Source: Paguma larvata | Taxonomy: Eukaryota; Chordata; Mammalia; Carnivora; Viverridae | Reading direction: 5' to 3' | DNA: 64,000 nt | Assembly (NCBI GenBank): GCA_030068075.1 | Contig: CM057826.1 | Location: 112,244,746 to 112,308,745 of the forward strand | In this document: in pieces, positions 56,951 to 64,000 of the stretch | Layout of the letters: each line of letters opens with the position of its first letter | How positions within the stretch are numbered: the stretch's first letter is position 1 | Notes under the pieces: generated by a model | The model's database searches: none | Told to the model about the DNA's origin: nothing | The model's input: the letters and a program-made list of their open reading frames with translations, nothing else | Translations under genes and position numbers: made by a program

Positions 56951-57393
56951 ACAGCATCCCTATGTTACACTTCGGTCTTCAGAGTAGGTATCTTGCCACC
57001 TAGTAGTGTCTTGATCATGTTTTTAGTTTTCTATATATTATGATGCTTTGACATCTTGGGGCCTTGCAGACCCAATAAGGGACAGCCCCTCCCAGGGGTA
57101 GCTAATTCAACTTGCTGGTGAGAACTCTTTTAATATGCAAACCAATCGATTCTGAGTCCATACCCCCCAATCCGCCTCCTTTTGTCAGATTCCTGCAGGG
57201 CACACAATCCCCTTGCCTTAAATCACCCTAAGGCCAGTCTGAGATAGCTAAGGACCACCTCGGTAGCCCAGAGCCCACTAAAATGATTAACTTATTCAAA
57301 CTATCCAATCTTAAACCTGGTCAGCTGCTTACGCTTTCTTGCCCATTCCTTCACACGAAAACCTCAACAAAGGCTTTTGCCCTGCTTTCTTTT

Positions 57394-57625
57394 ATTTATT
57401 TATTTGTTTGTTTGTTTGTTTGTTTGTTTGTTTTGAGAGATACAGAGACAGAGAGAGCAAGTGGGGAAGGGGCAGAGAGAGAGAGGGAAAAAGAAAATCT
57501 CAAGCAGGTTCTGCGTTGTTAGCACAGAGCCAAACATGGGCTTCGATTCACGAACCTATGAGATCATGACCCGAACCAAAACCAAGAGTGGATGCTTAAC
57601 CGACTGAGCCACCCAGGTGGCTGGG
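57394..57625 (-). repeat. SINEC with (GTTT)n tail
   Basis: Reversed; the A tail has become GTTTGTTTGTTTGTTTGTTT on the plus strand. CCTGCTTTCTTTT at 57,381-57,393 and 57,626-57,638. Confidence 0.93.
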
Positions 57626-57997
57626 CCTGCTTTCTTTTCTTTACTCTTGCCTCTGCCCCCTGATGCCTCCTCCCTGCGGCCCTGCTTGGTGTGCCTCTCA
57701 CCCCCCCTTCTTGGGACTGTGGGTAACAAACTGTCTTTTCAATGGCAGTCCTCCCTTGCTGTATTGACCTGGCCATATCTGAATAACCAACTCCAGGTAC
57801 ACTTTAAACAAGGATCAACCTTGAGAACACTCCAGTCTCAATTCATGGTTAAAGGAGAGTTGATCCCCCCTCTGACTCAGGGAGGAGTATACAGGGGTCA
57901 GGTCTGAGCCCCCGACTCATGGCATCAGGGGAGACTCAGAAATGAACACACGAGCACATTAAAGTTGGAACAAGTGTTTTGCTAGGACAGAAGCTCT

Positions 57998-58000
<3 letters not shown>

Positions 58001-58034
<34 letters not shown>
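58001..58034. repeat. Poly(T) run of 34
   Basis: Uninterrupted T homopolymer after CTTGA, next to the LTR-like fragment. Confidence 0.95.
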
Positions 58035-58038
<4 letters not shown>

Positions 58039-58039
58039 A

Positions 58040-58275
58040 CTGGGAAAGCTTTAGGTCTGGAGCTATGCAGCCATTTTGCTAGCTGGAGGCAAAGAGCCTG
58101 TTTGAAATGGAGCCAAGCTGAAAAAGCAGTGCCAAGGGAGGAAGAGCAATCGGTTGCTCAAGGCTTCATTTGAGCCCACCCCACTCCCCGCCCTACAGAA
58201 TTTCCAGCCCCCTATTTTTAAGCCAATTTAGATTGGGTTTTCTGTACTTATAAATAAAAGAACCCTAATTTACAG
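58040..58275 (+). repeat. LTR-like fragment, same kind as at 38,060
   Basis: 'gcagccattttgctagctgg aggcaaagagcctg' and 'ttaagccaatttagattggg ttttctgtacttataaataa'. Class uncertain. Confidence 0.4.
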
Positions 58276-59578
58276 GGTTTTCTTTACCCCTTTCCTTGAT
58301 TTCCAAAGCCACATTTGGAGATATTTATAATTGCAATTTTAATTAATTCTGTTCCATAGTTAGTGTGTGCCAGGCACTGTGCTGGGCCATAGTGACACAA
58401 CATCTACTGAAACACTTGAAGAGCTCTGGTTTCTATAGGCAGACAGACGAGCAGACCACCAGGAGACAGTGGGATAAGAACTTCCATAGAGGTTCCTGCA
58501 AAGGCTCTGGGGCAGGGAAAGAACAATCGAATCTGCCTGACGCTTCGCCCTCTTCTGTCCTGTGTTAGTCACCGCCTTGGCTCAGCCCAGTCTTGTGGGG
58601 TGTCTCTCCCACCTCGAGAAGTATCCGCTCTATTGAGTGCTAGCAGTTGATGAGGGCTTCCTGCATCACTGTGCCCATGATCGTGTCGTTCTCTTAGGGC
58701 AGAGAGTCTCCGCTCCCTCCATTTTAGGGTGAGAATTCCTCTAATAAGAAGTGTAGCTAGGCTAAACAACTCCAGGCAACCCAGTGGTAGAACTTGAACT
58801 CAAATGTAGAGTATCTGACCCCAGAGGCCACGCACTTCATCGTTAAGCCACGCCTCAGTATTTGCTGAGTACTCATGGCATGCCACGCTCCACCACACCA
58901 CTGTAGAGGGGCTTTCTAAAAGCATTCATTACTTTCCAACAGAATTTGCTACATTATAGTACAGGGCAAATGGCTGTCGATGGAGAAAAATCTTTTGAAC
59001 ACACACGTTATTTTGTGAACCACAGTTAGTAAAATGAAGTGCACCTGTGTCTGTGCACATATGTGCTCAAGACCCCAAACTCGCCTTCCAGACGTTTCTC
59101 TTTCTGGTGGTCCTCTGAGAGGGGGGCAAGCCAGATGCGACCCTAAGTGGAGAAGAATCCTGTGGGCCCCAAGATCAGGACTGCCTGTGGTCAGATGGGA
59201 CGAGGGGAGATTTCCGACTGACACCGGTCAGCGAATGGCGCCTCTGCATTGAGCAGAGCATGTGGGGCTGTTGAGAATTTCGCCATGCCGGATGGAGGCA
59301 CCGGAGGCAGCCTGAGCCCCAGGCATATCGGCCACCTTGGCAGATTTCCTTTTTAAGCTTCATGTTGGCTTGTCAGCCTCATCATCCCAAACCAGTAAAA
59401 CAAACAATTTATTAGACTGGCAGCCCTTCTGGATGCTGCAACTTTTATATAAGGGACTGTTGGCTTTTCTGCTTTCAACTACGCTGTAATGATTTTCCTT
59501 CCAGAGGAAACAGCGTGGATCCTTCAGCGTGCGTAGGAAGTGCCTTATATGGATGTGGACATGCAATTCATACACCGG

Positions 59579-59594
59579 CTATGAATATTCATAG
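59579..59594. promoter_or_regulatory. 16-bp palindrome resembling a POU-factor dimer site
   Basis: CTATGAATATTCATAG equals its own reverse complement and contains ATGAAT/ATTCAT half-sites like those bound by POU4-class factors. A second ATGCAATTCAT lies 20 bp to the left. Confidence 0.3.
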
Positions 59595-60079
59595 GCTCTC
59601 ATAGACATATCACATCAAATCTGTGCCAGGGAAGAAGTATTTCACTTTAAAATCAAAGCTGAATAGGATGCTTTTAAATCATCATTAGGTTTTTATTATA
59701 AATGAATGCATTTATATTACATTTGGATTCGAATTAGGAATAACTCACACAGCGCATAATTAGATAACTTGCTTTCTTCCCTTAATGGTATTTCTCAAAG
59801 ATCTCTTTATGATCATTTAATTTTGAGTCTTTTGAAATACATGTGAACAGACACAATGGATTTTGTAACACATTACCACCTCCTTTATGTCAAAATCGCT
59901 GCTTTCGTTTTCTTGACAACTAAGAAAGTTCTTATTTCTTCCTGACACTTTTTCCAATGATTGGTCAGGATCCCTGGAATTCCACTGCTGTGTCGTGCAG
60001 TCACAGATCTCCTTGGAATTTAGTTTTTGCTCCTATAAATTCCTGATTTTATTGTTCCTCTGTCACAAGAGACATACAA

Positions 60080-60260
60080 GTCTTAATAATGACAGTGAGT
60101 GCCATCTGCTCGCACTTACTCTGTGCCACTCACTGCGCTGTGTGCGAGGCATCTTGTTTGCATCTCGGAACAAGCCCAGGAGCAGGATTCCACTGTTCAT
60201 CTCGCTTTACAGCTGAGGAAACTGAAGCTCAGGAAGTTTAAGATACCTTGCCTAAGAAAC
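60080..60260 (-). repeat. MIR
   Basis: 'cgcacttactctgtgccact cactgcgctgtg' and 'ttacagctgaggaaactgaa gctcaggaag'. Confidence 0.75.
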
Positions 60261-61982
60261 CTTGCTTGGGAGAAAAGGAACCAGACTAGCCACTCATCCA
60301 AAGTCGGCACACTTAGCCTGCCCGCTGGGTCTTTCATTCCACACCCACCTCAGCCCCTTCCATGTCCCAGCAATGGTCTACACATCTACGTGCTGGAGAT
60401 ACACTGGGGAGAGAGGCAAAGCTCCCTGAGAATGGCTGGCAAACTCCCCAGCTTCCCGATTAAGGCTGAATTGTGAATCTGGACTTCCCGCCCCCCAGGT
60501 GTGGTGTCAGGGTCACACCAAGCGTGGCTGCATCCCCTGGCCGCATTTCTCGGTCTGGGGCTGGGATTTATTTCCATCCTAGTTCCATGTCTGCATCACT
60601 CCAAGCTCCTGATAAATATTTGTGGTTGTGATTTGACATTTGGGCCTTCAAAAGATGGGGAGGGAGAGTGGCTTCAGAGGAGAACACTTCATTTAAATAT
60701 CCCTTTAAAAGTGTTCCTGCTTTGATTTTGGGGTTGACCTGAATTTGCTCTCCTTTCTTCGCTTGCAAGTGCCTGACATGACTGTGAGGATGGTTCAGAA
60801 GGCCCTGGCATCCGACGTCTCACACAAATGTTTCTATCCTTTCTGAGGACCAGGGCTATACTCCCTCTGGCCCGATCCCTCCTCTTCTAAGGCTGCCACT
60901 TTCCAGGGGCTTGGACGGCTTCCCACCCCTTCGGGTCCCCAAAAAGCAAGAGGGGAGACTTAGAGGGGCTGCTAGGATCTCAGGCCTTGCCACCAGATTT
61001 ACAACGCCTGCCTCTTGATCAGCAGAAAGGGGGAGATGAAAAGACCCAGCCGCCCCGCCCACTCTCTCCTGTTTCTGTCAGAGCTGCTTCTTCAGCCACC
61101 AAAGCCTTTGGAGCTTTCCCACGGCAGGAAACTAAAATGCTTTTTTCCCAGACATGATAGCTTAGGTTCTTCCCAAGCCATGGGACCTGTCTGTCTTCCA
61201 TTGGAATCTTTCATCTTCGTTTACATTCCCTCCTTTCAGAGCTTCTTCAATAATTGATGGCGTTCTGAGTGGCACGATCGGCCAGCCGTGGCATCTGCAT
61301 GGCTGACAAGCTGGGGAGGGTGTGGAGAGGAAGGTGGCTGTGTCTGCTGTCGTTCCTGCCCAGCGGGAGCCCGTGCTCCCTTCTCTGCATCCCCTCCTCC
61401 AGCTCCCTTGCCCAACACAGGGTCTGCTGGAAGAGACCTGTGTTGAGTCAGGTGGTGTAGACTCAGAGGCTGAGATGGGGATTCTTGTGCAAGTGACTTA
61501 GTTGGGACCGCCTTCAGAAGAAATCTGTAATGGAGGGACAAGGAAGAGAGAGAAACAGGGCAGGGCAGCGGGGAAGAGCTGGACAAAGATGGGGCTTAGG
61601 GAAAATCCAGCCCAGACCTAATCTCCTAGGGAGCTCTGGAGGATGAATTGCATCTCAGAGGTCGTCCTGCCCAGGTGAAGGGGCTGGGCTATTATGCTCC
61701 CCCCATCAGTCAGCCAAACGCCACATCTGCCCTTGGGTTGGGATGTAGACTCCCAGGCATGTCCCATCAAGAGGCTCTCCACAGCCAAGAAGGGCCCTTT
61801 TGAGGCAAATACAAGTGTAAGGGACAGGAGCAGCCAACACATGCAGCAGCTGGGGGCGGCGTGTGTGGACCTGGTAACGGGACCTAGGCATAGCGCCAGT
61901 GGCATGTGCCATGGTGCCCAAGAACTAGTTTCTGAGAATGTGAGGGTGACTAAGCAGTTCTATTCATGCTGGAGACACCTAG

Positions 61983-62078
61983 GCTCCCTCTTCACTCCCT
62001 CCTTCCTCCCCTCCTTCCCTCCCTTCCTCCTCCCCATTTTTTCTTCCACCCTCCCCCTGTCCACTCCCTCCCTCTAAT
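61983..62078. repeat. Polypyrimidine tract
   Basis: CTCCCTCCTTCCTCCCCTCC-type run of about 95 nt, nearly free of purines. Confidence 0.9.
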
Positions 62079-62084
62079 AGATAT

Positions 62085-62515
62085 ATTTATTAGTAAACCA
62101 ATCCTCAGGGAGCTTATCATCTATGTAAGGAGATGGACAGTGGAAAAGCAAATGAATAAATATACAAGGTAATTCCACATTGAGATCATTGCTCTGAAGG
62201 AAGTAGAGTACCAGGATAGAGAAAAACAGACAAGGTGCGGAGGGATCTATTTTTGGTTAGGTACTCTAGAAGGCTTCTCAGAACAGATGACTTGTAAGCT
62301 GAATCTTGAAGTTAGAGACCCCAGTAGTGAGAACCTAGGGCCCAAGAGATTCTAGGGAGGGCAGGCCGCCTCGCAAGTCCACAGGAAGGAGGTCTGCAAG
62401 CTCTAAGAGCTAATGCAAGGCCAGACAGGAACTGGGGGAGTGTGACTTGGCCGAGATGATGCCGAGCCTTGTGGGCCATGGGAAGGGGCCTAGAAGTGAT
62501 TTACTTGTAGTTGGA
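62085..62515 (-). repeat. L2
   Basis: 'ctcagggagcttatcatcta', 'aggcttctcagaacagatga cttgtaagctgaatcttgaa' and 'gagccttgtgggccatggga ag' are in L2 order. Confidence 0.65.
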
Positions 62516-62925
62516 AACCTTACTCAGCTGCATTCAGATGTGCCAAGAAAATGTAGTCTCTTTACTTCCTCTCATGAAGTCAATCTTAACTGTCTCCTAA
62601 CTCCAGCAGAAAGTTGACTTGTCAACACTCATCTCTCACTCTCATAAAATGCCAGGACGTTTTGGCCCCTTTCCTCCCCAAGATGGTCTCCGGGGTATGG
62701 GTGGCTTACACAGGGCTCCTTGTTGTGGCTGGGGGAGGGCCTTGGACCTAATGTGGGTCCTTGTGAGGGTCTCAGAGTCTTTTCTAGGCCCTGAGGCAGG
62801 ACTGCTTGCTCTCCTCTTATTACATCCCTGCTGCAGAAGACCGGAGCTGGTGAGCGTGCCTGTGTTTACCCTTACTTGTGTTCTCCAACCTCCAACACCC
62901 CAGCCCAGTTGCCTGGCCCAGTCTT

Positions 62926-63134
62926 TTTTTTTTTTTAATGTTTATTTACCTTTGACAGAGAGACAGACTGTGAGCAGGGGAGGGGCAGAGAAAGAGGGAG
63001 ACGCAGAATCTGAAGCAGGCTCCAGGCCCTGAGCCGTCAGCACAGAGCCCGACGCAGGACTCAAACTCACAAACCGTCAGATCAAGACCTGAGCCGAAGT
63101 TGGTGTTCAAACAACTGAGCCACCCAGGCACCCT
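62926..63134 (-). repeat. SINEC_Fc-type SINE
   Basis: Reversed, close to consensus. GCCTGGCCCAGTCTT at 62,911-62,925 and GCCTGGCCCCAGTCTT at 63,135-63,150 flank it. Confidence 0.95.
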
Positions 63135-63150
63135 GCCTGGCCCCAGTCTT

Positions 63151-64000
63151 GATCTTCCTGGTACTGCATCCTACCCTTGACTCCCATTCTTCCCTGGACT
63201 TGGAGGTCAGCCTGGCATCTTCAGCTTTTCCAAGGTCAGTAACCTTTCCAAACATCTCTACCATAACCGTCCAGAGTACATGGGAACTGCTGGACACTTT
63301 TCGTGCTATAAGGAGCCAATACTAGATTTTTTGTGATTTAGCTCTAGGCGTGCCATGACACCAATTTTACCCTGATGTGGCAGTTCCACATTTGCCTGGA
63401 GGGTACCCTGCAAAGTAGAGACACATACACCCCGCCCCCCAGAATCAAAATCAGAATCAGTTGGCCAGGTGAAAATGTACCCTCAATCTACCTAACAGGG
63501 GAGATCGAGTACACATGTGTCATGATTTCTGTCCCCTAATTCCTCTGGTGTGGGTTCCTACCTCACTTTTTCTTTCCTCCAGGAATGACATCATCATTCC
63601 CTATTATCAGAGGCAGCAGCTGCAGATTGGTTGTTTGAGACTGTTTTTTATCGCCGGGGGGGTGAGGGAATGATACATTGGTTTAATATTTTCAAATTAT
63701 TATTCCCATTATAGATGGTATAAAAAGTATAGAAATTCAAGGCGCCAAGGATAGAGGCAGGGACCAACAGAAGCTGGTGTAGTAGCTCTTCAGGCAGATG
63801 TTTGTAGCTTGAACTGGATTTGCAGCACAGTGGAGGAGAGTGAACAGAAGTGATACAGTGTGGGTGTAGATGTGGCCAACAGTCTATGTAGCAAGCATTT
63901 ATTGAGCACGTGCTCTGAGAAAGGGCCTGGAAAGACACAAAGATGAGGAAGATATGGTACCTGTACTCAAAATGCTTGCAAAATAACAGATAATAAAAAA
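63151..64000. other. Intergenic, nothing firm
   Basis: An L2/MIR-like phrase ('agcatttattgagcacgtgc') near 63,893-63,912; otherwise unclassified. The open frame at 63,648-63,938 has no likeness. Confidence 0.6.

Larger units (their letters stand above)
53847..57380. other. Intergenic block
   Basis: Old L1 3'UTR-like sequence (54,560-54,960), polypurine tract (55,527-55,612), G run (56,166-56,178), MIR (56,390-56,545) and L2 end (56,780-56,950). No gene. Confidence 0.65.
57640..62925. other. Intergenic block, fairly poor in young repeats
   Basis: Poly(T) (58,001-58,034), LTR-like piece (58,040-58,275), MIR/L2 pieces (58,350-58,860; 60,080-60,260; 62,085-62,515), polypyrimidine tract (61,983-62,078). 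No SINEC copy in 5.3 kb. 58,900-59,960 and 60,300-61,970 have few or no recognised repeats. Open frames of 116-127 codons at 61,236-61,586 and 61,694-62,077 show no family likeness. Confidence 0.65.

Noticed and set aside
60099..60476. 125-codon plus-strand open frame
   Set aside because: Begins in a reversed MIR; no domain, no upstream promoter sign.
61694..62077. 127-codon plus-strand open frame
   Set aside because: Its second half is a low-complexity polypyrimidine tract (Pro/Leu/Ser run) and the first half has no likeness to a known protein.
22000..64000. An undescribed gene system or cluster
   Set aside because: I looked on both strands and found no sets of long frames, spliced exons with consistent phases, or novel repeat arrays; the region reads as ordinary carnivore intergenic DNA.

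Overview
The window is mammalian nuclear DNA, almost certainly from a carnivore and most probably a cat (Felidae). The main evidence is more than twenty copies of a tRNA-Lys-derived SINE. Its tRNA-like head, 'ACAGCTCAGAGCCTGGAGCC' block, CT-rich body and A-rich tail match the feline form of the carnivore SINEC family. The only protein-coding gene I can support is the 5' half of TCERG1 (transcription elongation regulator 1, CA150), read on the minus strand.

Positions 1-21,507: TCERG1. Eight coding exons join to exactly 494 codons, with consistent phases and GT-AG borders at every junction: 21,507-21,449; 15,272-15,047; 12,984-12,832; 11,920-11,497; 7,234-6,992; 2,670-2,608; 1,450-1,250; 511-399. 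They encode the proline-rich N terminus, WW1, the long Gln-Ala hexanucleotide-repeat tract, a Ser/Thr/Pro linker, a 63-nt exon that can be skipped without changing frame, WW2, and the start of the charged Lys/Glu linker. WW3 and the FF domains lie beyond position 1. Exon 1 sits in a CpG island (about 20,930-21,620). The promoter side carries seven CCAAT/ATTGG boxes whose orientation flips around a CTCF-like motif and an E-box, the layout of a divergent promoter. Introns hold mostly ancient MIR, L2 and CR1-type repeats. Only two SINEC copies occur in the gene, both antisense to it.

Positions 22,000-64,000: intergenic. I find no spliced or single-exon gene. In human the gene upstream of TCERG1 is POU4F3, so this is probably part of that interval (inference). 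It is crowded with SINEC insertions, many with visible target-site duplications, over a background of MIR, L2, L1 3'-end fragments, a MER5A-type hAT remnant and LTR-like fragments. Notable items are a U6 snRNA retrocopy fused to an L1 3' end (about 40,300-40,571), a one-sided cluster of six plus-strand SINEs (49,583-52,411) that includes a dimer, a (GT)21 microsatellite, a long poly(T) run, a polypurine tract, a strong CTCF-like motif at 36,098, a 16-bp POU-type palindrome at 59,579, and an unidentified near-open frame at 49,828-50,250.

How the parts relate: the functional unit visible here is the TCERG1 promoter and N-terminal exons. Any regulatory sites in the intergenic half would act on TCERG1 or on the gene beyond the window. 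Repeat family names come from memory of consensus sequences and should be confirmed with RepeatMasker.
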